Assembly (NCBI RefSeq): GCF_000956525.1
Contig: NZ_JYIW01000026.1
Span: forward strand, 744,001 to 808,000
Length of the DNA stretch: 64,000 bases
Source: Microbacterium oxydans
GTDB taxonomy: Bacteria > Actinomycetota > Actinomycetes > Actinomycetales > Microbacteriaceae
Reading direction: 5' to 3'
Part shown: piece after piece, positions 1 to 8,079 of the stretch
How positions within the stretch are numbered: position 1 is the stretch's first letter
How the letters are laid out: every line of letters starts with the position of its first letter
Notes under the pieces: generated by a model
The model's input: only the letters and a program-made list of their open reading frames with translations
Told to the model about the DNA's origin: nothing
Databases searched by the model: none
Made by a program: the position numbers and the translations under genes

Positions 1-462
1 GAAGAACGTGGCGGGGATGATCCCGAGGATGAACTCCGTCGTGGTCTTCGCCTCGGTCGTGCCGGTGGGGTCGTACTCCGACGACGCCATGTCGAGCCCA
101 GCACCCGGGTGGATGATGTTGCCGACCACCAGACCGATCGCGAGCGCGAAGGTCGACATCAGCATGAAGTACAGCAGCGCGAGGCCGCCGATCTTGCCGA
201 CGGTCGCGGCCTTGGCGATGGATCCGACCCCCACCACGATCGTGCAGAAGATGATCGGGGCGATCATCATCTTGATCAGGGCCACGAAGCCCTTGCCGAG
301 CGGTTCCATCGCCTGCCCCACCTGGGGCCAGATGAGCCCGACCAGGGCACCGAGCACGACGGCGATGATCACCGACACGTACAGCCAGGTGTGGCGATCC
401 CAGGACTGCTTGTTCCGCCGCCAGTGGAACCCGGGAAGTGTGAACCCCGTCGTGATGGCCAT
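1..462 (-). CDS. dctA: C4-dicarboxylate/cation symporter, DctA family (3' end outside window)
   Basis: Only the N-terminal 154 codons are in the window. The translation begins MAITTGFTLPGFHW and continues into hydrophobic helices with the segment KGFVALIKMMIAPIIFCTIV, typical of dicarboxylate/amino acid:cation symporters (DAACS) that import succinate, fumarate and malate with Na+ or H+. A strong GGAGGAGAC ribosome site ends directly before the ATG. It is divergent from a CitA/DcuS-type kinase and regulator, the usual pairing for a dicarboxylate-sensing system. A long palindrome lies in the shared promoter region. Substrate is inferred from family and neighbours; a glutamate/aspartate transporter of the same family is the alternative. 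Confidence 0.9.
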   Translation of the reverse strand, partial: MAITTGFTLPGFHWRRNKQSWDRHTWLYVSVIIAVVLGALVGLIWPQVGQAMEPLGKGFVALIKMMIAPIIFCTIVVGVGSIAKAATVGKIGGLALLYFMLMSTFALAIGLVVGNIIHPGAGLDMASSEYDPTGTTEAKTTTEFILGIIPATFF

Positions 463-565
463 GTCTCCTCCTTGAATCATGAACGTCTTCGTCTCATGCC
501 CGTCAGCGTCAGCGCTGCCCGGTGCACCCACCGTCGCCGACTTCACATGACGGCACCATTTGTGG

Positions 566-595
566 TCGTATTGGTCACGACCGCGACCAATACGA
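566..595. promoter_or_regulatory. Perfect inverted repeat between dctA and the sensor kinase gene
   Basis: Arms TCGTATTGGTC (566-576) and GACCAATACGA (585-595) are perfect 11-base complements around an 8-base spacer. The site lies 12 bases upstream of the kinase ATG and about 100 bases upstream of dctA. It is probably an operator for the response regulator encoded next door, controlling both directions. Confidence 0.6.
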
Positions 596-606
596 TCGGA
601 GCTGCG

Positions 607-1890
607 ATGGGGTCTGCCACGACGACCCGCAGTGCCGCGTCCCGGGTGTTCCTGGTGCTGCTGCTCGTGTCGCTCCTCATCGGTGCGCTCGTCGCGGTGT
701 TCCTCGTCGTCGAGGCGCAGCGGGCGACGCATGCGGAGGCCGAGCGGGTGACCGCCACCACCGCCGTCACCATCGCGGCATCACCGGCGGTCGCCGCTGC
801 GCTCGGGGATGCGGACACGGATGCCGCGACCCGGGTGCTGGAACCGTACGCGCTCGACGTGATCGACGCAGCTGACCTCGATTTCGTCACGATCATGACC
901 GCGGACGGCATCCGCGTCACGCATCCCGACGTCGACCAGATCGGCGAGCGGTACCTCGGTACGATCCCGAACAGCCCGAGGATGCTCACCGAGGTCTTCA
1001 CCGGGACGCTCGGCCCATCCGTCCGCACCATCGTTCCCGTGACAGACGACCGCGGCGAACTGCTCGGTTGGGTCGCGGCCGGGGTGACCACGGAGACCAT
1101 CTCGGAGACGCTGGCGCGCCGACTGCCGCTCTCGCTCGGCATCACGGTCGGACTCGTCACGGTCGGCGCGCTCGGTGCCTGGGTGGCGAGACGGGTGACC
1201 CGACGCATCGCGGGCGATCTGCCGCCGGGACAGGTGCGCGACGCGGTCTCGTCGTACGAGTCGATCCGCACGCTCGGCGAGGCGCTACGTGCTCAGACGC
1301 ACGAGCACGGCAACAGGATGCACACCGCAGTCGCGCTGCTGGAGCTTGGTCGAACCGGCGAGGCGATCGAGATCCTCACCGAGACGTCACGGCAGAGCCA
1401 GTCGTTGGTCGATCAGGTGACCGCACGGCGGCACGGCGACCCGGTCGTCGGGGCACTCCTGCTCGGCAAGGCATCGCAGGCGAAGGAGCGCGGCATCGAT
1501 TGGCGGGTGCACATCGAACCGGAGACCCCGCGATCCCCGCTCTCGACGGTCGACAGCGTGTCGGTGCTCGGGAACCTGATCGACAACGCGATGGATGCTG
1601 CGGCGGAGTCGTCCGAACGATGGGTCTCGGTGGCTTTGCGTCCTGCCGATGACGGAGGCGTCGTGCTCGAGGTCGCCGACAGCGGCGCCGGCGTGCCGGA
1701 GCACCTGCGCGAGCAGATCTTCGCGTCGGGGTTCTCGACGAAGCCCGCCGGCGGGGATGGACGCGGCGTCGGGCTCGCTCTCGTGCGTTCAGTCGTCACC
1801 GGCGCCGGCGGGTCGGTCACGCTCATGTCAGAGCCCACCATGTTCCGGGTCGTCCTCCCGGCGGCGACCGACCAACGGAGGAAGCCGTGA
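607..1890 (+). CDS. Sensor histidine kinase, CitA/DcuS type
   Basis: A 427-residue membrane kinase. A first transmembrane helix (about 13-36) is followed by an extracytoplasmic sensor domain of about 130 residues with the PDC-like stretch DFVTIMTADGIRVTHPD, then a second helix (about 173-192). The phosphoacceptor box THEHGNRMH is near residue 232, the N-box LIDNAMDAA near 323, and the G-box GRGVGLALV follows. Family knowledge: these kinases sense citrate or C4-dicarboxylates outside the cell. I chose ATG 607 because GGAG precedes it by 5 bases and the first helix starts soon after; the open frame extends much further upstream, but without a ribosome site. The stop overlaps the regulator start by GTGA. 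Confidence 0.9.
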   Translation: MGSATTTRSAASRVFLVLLLVSLLIGALVAVFLVVEAQRATHAEAERVTATTAVTIAASPAVAAALGDADTDAATRVLEPYALDVIDAADLDFVTIMTADGIRVTHPDVDQIGERYLGTIPNSPRMLTEVFTGTLGPSVRTIVPVTDDRGELLGWVAAGVTTETISETLARRLPLSLGITVGLVTVGALGAWVARRVTRRIAGDLPPGQVRDAVSSYESIRTLGEALRAQTHEHGNRMHTAVALLELGRTGEAIEILTETSRQSQSLVDQVTARRHGDPVVGALLLGKASQAKERGIDWRVHIEPETPRSPLSTVDSVSVLGNLIDNAMDAAAESSERWVSVALRPADDGGVVLEVADSGAGVPEHLREQIFASGFSTKPAGGDGRGVGLALVRSVVTGAGGSVTLMSEPTMFRVVLPAATDQRRKP

Positions 1891-2585
1891 TCAGAGTGCT
1901 GCTGGTCGATGACGACGCGCTCACGCTCGAGCTGCACCGCGACTACATCGCACGCCTCGACGGCTTCGAGGTGGCCGGCGAGTGCACCGGTGCACGGGCC
2001 GCCTTGACCGCAGTGCTCGAGAGGCCCGGCGCCGGCGCCTTCGATCTCATGCTGCTCGACATGACGATGCCGGACGGTTCGGGACTCGACGTGCTCCGTG
2101 CCGTGCGCGGACACGCGGCGGCCGTGGATGTGATCGCCATCACCGGGGTGCGCGATGCCGAGACCGTGCGGCAGATGGCGGCCCTCGGCGTGTTCCAGTA
2201 TCTCGTCAAGCCGTTCGCGTACGCGGTGTTCCGAGAGCGCATGGAGCAATACCGTGCGTACCGGAGCCAGGCGAGCTCGACCGACGGTGACGCGACCCAG
2301 GCCGAGATCGATGCCCTGCTCGGACGGAGCACTGGTTCGATCCTGCTGCCCAAAGGGCTCTCCGCCGCATCGCTGGAGCGAGTGACGGCCGAGATCCGCG
2401 CGGCGGGTCCGCTCTCCGCGAGCGAGGCCGCCGTGCGACTCGGCATGTCGCGCGTCTCGGTGCGCCGCTACCTCGAGCACCTCACAGCGGAAGGGCTCCT
2501 CATCCGGACCGCCCGCTACGGGGCGCGTGGCCGCCCCGAGACCGAGTACGACTGGAAACGCGGCGCGGCACCGGGTGTCGGCTGA
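1887..2585 (+). CDS. Response regulator, CitB/DcuR type
   Basis: A 232-residue receiver plus helix-turn-helix protein. The receiver has the acidic pair in LLVDDD and the phosphoacceptor Asp58 in LLDMTMPDG. The C-terminal HTH reads SEAAVRLGMSRVSVRRYLEHL (about 177-197), as in CitB/DcuR regulators. The GTG start overlaps the kinase stop, so the two are translationally coupled. It probably activates dctA in response to external dicarboxylate, perhaps through the palindrome at 566-595. The target is inferred from context. Confidence 0.9.
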   Translation: MIRVLLVDDDALTLELHRDYIARLDGFEVAGECTGARAALTAVLERPGAGAFDLMLLDMTMPDGSGLDVLRAVRGHAAAVDVIAITGVRDAETVRQMAALGVFQYLVKPFAYAVFRERMEQYRAYRSQASSTDGDATQAEIDALLGRSTGSILLPKGLSAASLERVTAEIRAAGPLSASEAAVRLGMSRVSVRRYLEHLTAEGLLIRTARYGARGRPETEYDWKRGAAPGVG

Positions 2586-2602
2586 GACACGAGCTGATCC
2601 CG

Positions 2603-3955
2603 TCAGCGCGGCAGACGCCCCTCATGCAGCAGCCGCTCCGGATCGACCAGCGCACGCAGCGCGCGGAGTCGTTCGACATCGCCGGGCGATGCGCAGAGCT
2701 CGAGCGTCTGGTGCGGCGCGAGGAACGTGGGCAGCGTCGTGCTCGCAGCGAACGGCGAGAGCAGGTCACGGAACGCGGCGAGGCTCGTGTCGCCCGATTT
2801 GACCGGCGCTCCGGGGAAGAGCGGTGCCAGTGCGTGCAGCATCCACGCGGCTGACCGCAACGAGGCGAATCCCGGTCTGCGCGGCGCGTCGAGCGCACCG
2901 CCGAGCATGCGGATGTCGATGCCGATGATCGGCCACTGCTCCGGCCCGGCGTGGAACCGGGTGAGCGAGTCGATGGTCGCGTCGTCGAAGGACGCGAGCG
3001 CGACTGCGGCACCGCGGCTCGGCGATGGATCGGTCGGTTCGTTCGACTGCTCGCCCACGGCCAGCGGCGAAGTCGACCCGGCCTGCGCACGGCGCAGCGC
3101 GGCGGCCCGCCGCACCGGCTCGAGCAGCGCCTCCGCAGCCCCGTCGACCGAGGGCGCCTGTACGGAGAGGAAGCTCTGTCCGCGGATCTCCGTCGGCAGC
3201 TGCGGGGCGTCTGGCAGCCGCATGGAGTTCACGAACACGTTGAGCGTCGCAGGGGCATCGACCGCGAGGTCGCGCACCGCGCGGAGCACCGCGGCGGAGT
3301 CGGCGGCATCGAACACGAGCGACGCTCCCCACAGGTCAGGCGTGCGCACGAGCTCGATCTCGAGAGCGGTCACGATGCCGACCAGTCCGCCAGCGCCGCG
3401 CAGCGCCCACAGCAGATCGGGATCGGAGTCGTCGTCGACGCGGTCGTGCGTGCCATCGGCTCTCAGCACCCACGCTGCCCGGAGATTGTCGGAGCCGAGT
3501 CCGGCGGTGCGGCTGAACCAGGAGTGCCCGCCGCCGAGCGTGTATCCGGTCGCGGACACCACCGGGCTCGTGCCGGCCGGCGCTGCCCACCCGGTGCCTT
3601 CGAGCGCCTCGACGACTCGACCCCACGCGACACCGGCGCCGACCACTGCGACGCCGTCAGTCAGGTCGATGTCGAGCTGGTCGAAGGCCGCCATGCGCAC
3701 GATGATCGCGCCGGCGAGGTCACCCGATGCGCCATGTCCGCTCGGCTGCACCGCGATCGGGGCACCGCTGTCACGCGCGGCCTGCAGCAGCAGACGGAGA
3801 TCAGCGATGTCGGCTGGCGTCGCCACCGCCGCCGGTCGCTGGTCGATCGCCCGGTTCCAGGGCAGCCGGGCCTGGTCGAACGCGTCATCGGAGGAGCGCA
3901 GCAGGGATCCGGTCAGAGAGCTCCGGAGTGCATCGAGAACGGTGTGCTCAGACAT
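2603..3955 (-). CDS. FAD-binding oxidoreductase (PCMH/BBE type)
   Basis: A 450-residue protein of the FAD-linked oxidase family (berberine-bridge/6-hydroxynicotine oxidase-like). The FAD-binding region carries IAVQPSGHGASGD (about 50-62), where the His is the usual site of covalent flavin attachment, and the SATGYTLGGGHSWFSR glycine-rich segment. The end, DPERLLHEGRLPR, resembles a BBE-type tail. Substrate is unknown. The ATG at 3955 lies exactly 6 bases from a TAGGGT hexamer, suggesting a leaderless transcript. It is 76 bases downstream of the FMN reductase gene and could also be reached by read-through. Confidence 0.85.
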   Translation of the reverse strand: MSEHTVLDALRSSLTGSLLRSSDDAFDQARLPWNRAIDQRPAAVATPADIADLRLLLQAARDSGAPIAVQPSGHGASGDLAGAIIVRMAAFDQLDIDLTDGVAVVGAGVAWGRVVEALEGTGWAAPAGTSPVVSATGYTLGGGHSWFSRTAGLGSDNLRAAWVLRADGTHDRVDDDSDPDLLWALRGAGGLVGIVTALEIELVRTPDLWGASLVFDAADSAAVLRAVRDLAVDAPATLNVFVNSMRLPDAPQLPTEIRGQSFLSVQAPSVDGAAEALLEPVRRAAALRRAQAGSTSPLAVGEQSNEPTDPSPSRGAAVALASFDDATIDSLTRFHAGPEQWPIIGIDIRMLGGALDAPRRPGFASLRSAAWMLHALAPLFPGAPVKSGDTSLAAFRDLLSPFAASTTLPTFLAPHQTLELCASPGDVERLRALRALVDPERLLHEGRLPR

Positions 3956-4019
3956 GACGACACCCTACGACTCGCCTCGGACATCGCGCAGGATGCCCAG
4001 GGAATTGCAGGGTGTCGTC
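3956..4019. repeat. 11-base inverted repeat spanning the FAD oxidoreductase promoter
   Basis: GACGACACCCT (3956-3966) and its exact complement AGGGTGTCGTC (4009-4019) are separated by 42 bases. One arm contains the -10 hexamer. If the mRNA is leaderless the arms are not transcribed from this promoter, so they would act as DNA sites. Confidence 0.5.
3962..3967 (-). promoter_or_regulatory. -10 hexamer TAGGGT, leaderless FAD oxidoreductase
   Basis: TAGGGT on the minus strand followed by 6 bases and the ATG. It lies inside one arm of the 11-base inverted repeat at 3956-4019. Confidence 0.5.
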
Positions 4020-4031
4020 AGGGTCTCGCGC

Positions 4032-4676
4032 TCACTCCCCCGCGAGGCCGCCGAGCATGTGGCCGAACGATCGGCCTTCGCCGAGATACGTCGAGGGATC
4101 GTAGGGGTCGGCGACCTCGACCGTGTCGCGCCGTGCGACCGCTTCAGCGAGCTCCTTGGCGCCCTTCTCGACGCGCTTCGCGAGCGGTGCCACGTCGTCG
4201 CCGTTGCCACCCCAGTCGCTGGAGGCCGCGAAGACCCCCGTCGAGACGGCCTCGGCATGCAGGTAGGCGAACAGCGGTCGGATCGCGTAGTCGATCGCGA
4301 GCGAGTGCCGAGCCGTGCCGGCGTTCGCTCCGATCAGCACGGGCTTCCCGGTGAGCGCATCGGGGTCGAGCACGTCGATGAACGACTTGAACAGTCCCGA
4401 GTAGCTCGTGGAGAAGATCGGCGTCACGGCGATCAGCGCATCGGCGGAGACCACGGTGTTGATCGCGGTCTCGAGCGCCGGGGGCGCGAATCCGGTGAGC
4501 AGATTGTTCGTGATGTCATGCGCGTAGTCGCGCAGCTCGATCACGTCGACGCTCGCCTGGATGTCTCGGGCGGCGAGCGCCTTCACGGTCTCCGCTGCCA
4601 ACCGGTCGGCGAGCATGCGCGTGGACGAGGGGTTCGACAGACCTGCGGAGACGACCGCGATGCGACGAGTGGTCAT
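4032..4676 (-). CDS. FMN reductase, CE1759 family (partner of luciferase-like monooxygenase)
   Basis: A 214-residue flavodoxin-fold NAD(P)H:FMN reductase. The N-terminus TTRRIAVVSAGLSNPSSTRM holds the nucleotide-binding loop, and the flavin segment reads ITPIFSTSYSGLFKSFIDVL. The ATG at 4676 begins one base after the stop of the upstream monooxygenase gene, so they form one operon. Family knowledge: CE1759-type reductases occur next to CE1758-type monooxygenases and are thought to supply reduced FMN. The longer open frame upstream overlaps the monooxygenase gene and is not needed. Confidence 0.88.
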   Translation of the reverse strand: MTTRRIAVVSAGLSNPSSTRMLADRLAAETVKALAARDIQASVDVIELRDYAHDITNNLLTGFAPPALETAINTVVSADALIAVTPIFSTSYSGLFKSFIDVLDPDALTGKPVLIGANAGTARHSLAIDYAIRPLFAYLHAEAVSTGVFAASSDWGGNGDDVAPLAKRVEKGAKELAEAVARRDTVEVADPYDPSTYLGEGRSFGHMLGGLAGE

Positions 4677-4677
4677 C

Positions 4678-5904
4678 TCACGCCTCCTTCCGGCTGAGTC
4701 CGAACGCGGCACCGGCGGGAGCCGGCGTGTCCTGGTAGGGCGAGTCGCCGGTCAGGTTGTCACCGCGGTTCGCACCGGGCCGAGCCTGACGGGTGGGTCC
4801 GTCGCCGAACTCGGCCTGCACGCGGGCGGCGTGGGTCGGAGCATCCGGCACGTTCGACGGGCGGTTCTGCGCGAGTTCCTTGCGGAGCACCGGCACGACC
4901 TCGGAGCCCAGGATGTCGAGCTGTTCGAGCACGGTCTTCAGCGGGAGTCCCGCGTGATCGATCAGGAACAGCTGACGCTGGTAGTCGCCGTAGTAGTCGC
5001 GCATCGCGGCGTAGCGATCGATGACCTGCTGCGGCGAGCCGACGGTCAGCGGCGTCATCTCCGTGAAGTCCTCCATGCTCGGACCGTGGCCGTACACCGG
5101 CGCATTGTCGAAGTACGGACGGAACCGGTTCACGGCGTCCTGCGACTTCGCGGCCATGAACACCTGCCCGCCGAGCCCGACGATCGCCTGCTCCGGCGTG
5201 CCGTGCCCGTAGTGCGCGTAGCGCTGACGGTACAGCTCGATCAGACGCTGGTAGTGCTCCTTCGGCCAGAAGATGTTGTTCGCGAAGAAGCCGTCGCCGT
5301 AGTAGGCGGCCTGCTCCGCGATCTCGGGAGTGCGGATGGAGCCGTGCCAGACGAAGGGCGCGATGCCGTCGAGCGGACGAGGTGTGGAGGTGAAGCCCTG
5401 CAGCGGCGTGCGGAACTTGCCCTCCCAGTCGACCACGTCCTCACGCCACAGCTTGTGCAGCAGCGCGTAGTTCTCGATCGCGAGGGGCAGACCCTGACGG
5501 ATGTCCTGGCCGAACCAGGGGTACACCGGTCCGGTGTTGCCGCGGCCGAGCATCAGGTCCATGCGTCCGTCCGAGACGTGCTGCAGCATCGCGTACTCCT
5601 CCGCGATGCGCACCGGGTCGTTGGTGGTGATGAGCGTGGTCGAGGTCGAGACGATCAGTCGCTCGGTCTGCGCCGCGAGGGCGGCGAGGAAGGTCGTGGG
5701 GCTCGAGGACCAGAACGGCGGGTTGTGGTGCTCGCCGATCGCGAAGACGTCGAGGCCGACCTCCTCCGCGTGCGTGGCGATCGCGAGGGTCGCCTTGATC
5801 CGCTCCTGCTCGCTCGGCGTCACGCCGGTGGTCGGATCGCGCGTGATGTCGCTGACCGACATGATGCCGAACTGCATCGCCGGGGTGCCGGACTGCTCGC
5901 TCAT
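4678..5904 (-). CDS. LLM-class FMN-dependent monooxygenase, CE1758 family
   Basis: A 408-residue bacterial-luciferase-like (beta/alpha) barrel. Diagnostic stretches are MQFGIMSVSDITRDP at the start, FAIGEHHNPPFWSSSPTTFL and the flavin-site segment MLGRGNTGPVYPWFGQD. A GGAGGAATC ribosome site sets the ATG at 5904; the open frame runs 12 codons further without one. It is followed at once by the CE1759 reductase. The physiological substrate is unknown. Two ATTC/GAAT palindromes in its promoter suggest control by a dimeric repressor. Confidence 0.88.
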   Translation of the reverse strand: MSEQSGTPAMQFGIMSVSDITRDPTTGVTPSEQERIKATLAIATHAEEVGLDVFAIGEHHNPPFWSSSPTTFLAALAAQTERLIVSTSTTLITTNDPVRIAEEYAMLQHVSDGRMDLMLGRGNTGPVYPWFGQDIRQGLPLAIENYALLHKLWREDVVDWEGKFRTPLQGFTSTPRPLDGIAPFVWHGSIRTPEIAEQAAYYGDGFFANNIFWPKEHYQRLIELYRQRYAHYGHGTPEQAIVGLGGQVFMAAKSQDAVNRFRPYFDNAPVYGHGPSMEDFTEMTPLTVGSPQQVIDRYAAMRDYYGDYQRQLFLIDHAGLPLKTVLEQLDILGSEVVPVLRKELAQNRPSNVPDAPTHAARVQAEFGDGPTRQARPGANRGDNLTGDSPYQDTPAPAGAAFGLSRKEA

Positions 5905-5917
5905 GATTCCTCCGTCT

Positions 5918-5925
5918 ATTCGAAT
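5918..5925. promoter_or_regulatory. Palindrome ATTCGAAT in the LLM 5' region
   Basis: A perfect 8-base palindrome just upstream of the ribosome site. It begins 31 bases from the second palindrome; both are preceded by the same TCT. Confidence 0.4.
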
Positions 5926-5948
5926 CGGATGACTCCGCATCCGTTTCT

Positions 5949-5960
5949 ATTCATTTGAAT
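5949..5960. promoter_or_regulatory. Operator-like palindrome ATTC-N4-GAAT in the LLM promoter
   Basis: ATTCATTTGAAT lies between a good minus-strand -35 (TTGACT, complement of 5968-5973) and a weak -10 near 5945-5950. A bound repressor would block polymerase. Two sites with the same ATTC-N4-GAAT layout precede yceI. Confidence 0.5.
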
Positions 5961-5967
5961 GTATATG

Positions 5968-5973
5968 AGTCAA
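5968..5973 (-). promoter_or_regulatory. -35 element TTGACT of the LLM operon
   Basis: TTGACT on the minus strand. With an 18-base spacer the -10 would be TAGAAA, about 30 bases upstream of the ribosome site. Confidence 0.45.
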
Positions 5974-6002
5974 CGCGATCGCAGCAACTTTATTCCCCGC
6001 GG

Positions 6003-6008
6003 TAGCCT
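6003..6008 (+). promoter_or_regulatory. -10 hexamer TAGCCT, leaderless acyltransferase
   Basis: TAGCCT, 6 bases, then the ATG at 6015. Confidence 0.5.
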
Positions 6009-6014
6009 CACAGT

Positions 6015-7184
6015 ATGAGCAGCGCCGGCGCGGACACCGCAGACCCCCCGACCGGCGCCGCCACGAAGCCTCGGCGCAGAGTTCCGTTCTGGGACAACGC
6101 CCGCTACGCGTGCATCGTGCTCGTCGTCCTGGGGCACGCCATCCAGCGCCTCATCTACGACTCCGACATCGCGTTCGCCTTCTACCTCACGCTGTACGCG
6201 TTCCACATGCCGGCGTTCGCGATCATCTCCGGCTACTTCTCGAAGTCCGGCTCACCGACGAAGACCCAGATGGCGCGGATCATCACCGACATCCTGGTTC
6301 CCTACGTGATCTTCGAGCTGCTCTGGACCCTGACGAAGTGGCTGGTCGAAGGTCAGGCGAACCCGAACATCACCCAGCCGTCCTGGACGCTCTGGTTCCT
6401 GCTCGCACTCGGCATCTTCCGGCTCGTGCTGCCGTACCTGGCACTGCTGCGCTGGCCGCTGCTGTGGACCGTCGTGATCTCGATCGGCGCCGGCTACCTC
6501 CCGAACGTCGACAGCACGTTCTCCCTCTCCCGGACCCTCGGCCTGCTCCCCTTCTTCGCGCTCGGCTGGTGGCTCCGCGAGCACGACATCGTCGCGCGCC
6601 TCCGGCTGCTCGACTTCCGTCCGTGGTGGATCCGCGTCACTGCCGTCGCCATCATCGCCGCGACCGGTTGGGCGGCCTGGAACTGGTTGCCGATCTGGCA
6701 GGCGACCGACCTGCGCAGCTGGCTGTTCTACGAGGATTCCTACGCCGACCTCGGTGGCGAGCAGTGGTGGGCCGGCGGCGTGCGCCTCGCCCTGATGGCC
6801 CTCGCCGTGGTCCTCAGCGCGAGCTTCTTCGTGCTCATCCCCCGCGGCACGTACTGGTGGACCACGTTCGGCCAGTACACGATGTACGTGTATCTGCTGC
6901 ACTCCTTCGTGCTGTACCCGTTCCGCGAGACCGGCGTGCTCCGCGACCTGGAGCCGACCTGGATCTGGCTCCCGCTCGTCACGATCCTCTCGGTCGTCGT
7001 CGCGCTGCTGCTCGCGACCAGGCCGATCCGCCGCGTGTTCCGGCCACTGGTCGAGCCGCGACCCACCTGGCTCTTCGACGATCCGACCCTCGCTTCCCGC
7101 GAGCGCCGTCGGAACGACCCGACCGGCTCCCGCCGCCCACGGGATGCCGAGCACCCGCGCTCACGCCCCGACAGTGCCCGATAG
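6015..7184 (+). CDS. Membrane acyltransferase, acyltransferase-3 family
   Basis: A 389-residue polytopic membrane protein with about ten helices. The family signature is near the N-terminus: FWDNARYACIVLVVLGHAIQ with the catalytic-type His, followed by a second motif region HMPAFAIISGYFSKS. Such enzymes O-acylate extracytoplasmic sugars, wall polymers or lipids. Target is not predictable here. The C-terminal 35 residues are charged and cytoplasmic. ATG 6015 sits 6 bases after TAGCCT, so the mRNA is probably leaderless. The next gene starts 9 bases after its stop. Confidence 0.85.
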   Translation: MSSAGADTADPPTGAATKPRRRVPFWDNARYACIVLVVLGHAIQRLIYDSDIAFAFYLTLYAFHMPAFAIISGYFSKSGSPTKTQMARIITDILVPYVIFELLWTLTKWLVEGQANPNITQPSWTLWFLLALGIFRLVLPYLALLRWPLLWTVVISIGAGYLPNVDSTFSLSRTLGLLPFFALGWWLREHDIVARLRLLDFRPWWIRVTAVAIIAATGWAAWNWLPIWQATDLRSWLFYEDSYADLGGEQWWAGGVRLALMALAVVLSASFFVLIPRGTYWWTTFGQYTMYVYLLHSFVLYPFRETGVLRDLEPTWIWLPLVTILSVVVALLLATRPIRRVFRPLVEPRPTWLFDDPTLASRERRRNDPTGSRRPRDAEHPRSRPDSAR

Positions 7185-7187
7185 CCT
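7182..7187 (+). promoter_or_regulatory. -10 hexamer TAGCCT overlapping a stop codon
   Basis: The hexamer begins with the TAG stop of the acyltransferase gene. Six bases follow, then the GTG at 7194. The serine hydrolase may therefore have its own leaderless transcript. Confidence 0.45.
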
Positions 7188-7193
7188 GGACGG

Positions 7194-8066
7194 GTGAATC
7201 GCGCGCAGCTCATCCGTGACCGCATCGTGCGACAGGTGGACGACACCGGCTTCACCGCCCATGGACTCCACGTGCTCATCGGGGACGATGTGGCCGAGCA
7301 CCGGTGGACTCCCGACATCAGGGAAGACGTGCACTCCGCAGCGAAGGGTGTCTGCGTGCTCGCCGCGGCGCTCGCGTCCGACGACGGAGTGATCTCTCTC
7401 GACGAGCCGATCGCCACCCTGGTGCCGCAGATGCATCTCGGCGCCGGCGTCGAGCAGGTCACACTCCGCCACCTGCTGACCATGTCCAGCGGCATCGACC
7501 TGCCCTGGTCCGAGACCATGATGACCGACTGGCCCGATCTCGCGAGCGAGTTCCTCGGGCGCCCCTCTCGCGGGCGCGTGTTCCAGTACTCGAACGCGAG
7601 CACCTACACGGCGATGCGTGTGCTGGCGGAGCGGGTCGGCGACGTGCAGGACTACCTCGCGACACGCCTCTTCGCCCCGCTCGGCATCGACGAGGTCGTC
7701 TGGGAACGGAGTCCGAACGGCCGCATCATCGCCGGCGGAGGCCTGTTCCTGCGCACCGAGGAGCTGTCGCGCCTCGGCCGACTCATCCGCGACCGCGGCG
7801 CCTGGAAGGATCAGCAGCTCATCTCCCCCGGGTGGATCGACGCGATGCACTCGGAATGGGTCGTCGCCGGTGAGAACCCCGGCTACGACCGGTACGCGCT
7901 GGCAGGCTGGCGCGGTCCCGGGAGCGGCTGGCGCCTGCACGGCGCCCACGGCCAGCTGCTGATCTTCGTGGACGATGCCGTCGTGACGATCACGGCATCA
8001 GACCATTTCGGGGCGGATGCCGTCGCTGCCTTCGTCGTCGAGAGCCTGGAGAACGGTCGGTCCTGA
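7194..8066 (+). CDS. Serine hydrolase, class C beta-lactamase fold
   Basis: A 290-residue protein of the beta-lactamase/DD-peptidase-like (PF00144) family. The catalytic SxxK is SAAK (about residue 46-49, in EDVHSAAKGVCVLAAAL). The Tyr motif is YSNAS, and the third motif is HGAHGQ near the C-terminus. There is no signal peptide, so it is likely a cytoplasmic esterase-like enzyme of unknown substrate rather than an exported beta-lactamase. The start is GTG 7194, set by the TAGCCT-N6-GTG spacing. It converges with efeB with 13 bases between. Confidence 0.85.
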   Translation: MNRAQLIRDRIVRQVDDTGFTAHGLHVLIGDDVAEHRWTPDIREDVHSAAKGVCVLAAALASDDGVISLDEPIATLVPQMHLGAGVEQVTLRHLLTMSSGIDLPWSETMMTDWPDLASEFLGRPSRGRVFQYSNASTYTAMRVLAERVGDVQDYLATRLFAPLGIDEVVWERSPNGRIIAGGGLFLRTEELSRLGRLIRDRGAWKDQQLISPGWIDAMHSEWVVAGENPGYDRYALAGWRGPGSGWRLHGAHGQLLIFVDDAVVTITASDHFGADAVAAFVVESLENGRS

Positions 8067-8079
8067 GCGGCGGGAATCG

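Noticed and set aside
109-606. Upstream extension of the sensor kinase reading frame (from 109 or 547)
   Set aside because: It runs antisense through dctA, has no ribosome site, and the Asp/His/Arg-rich translation is typical of a shadow frame in high-GC DNA.
2727-4697. Long plus-strand open frame of 656 codons
   Set aside because: It lies opposite the FAD oxidoreductase and FMN reductase, which have clear motifs. Its Ser/Arg/Ala-rich product has none.
7194-8066. Beta-lactamase resistance gene
   Set aside because: The SxxK/Tyr motifs fit the broad serine hydrolase family, but there is no export signal and no regulator, so a resistance claim is not supported.
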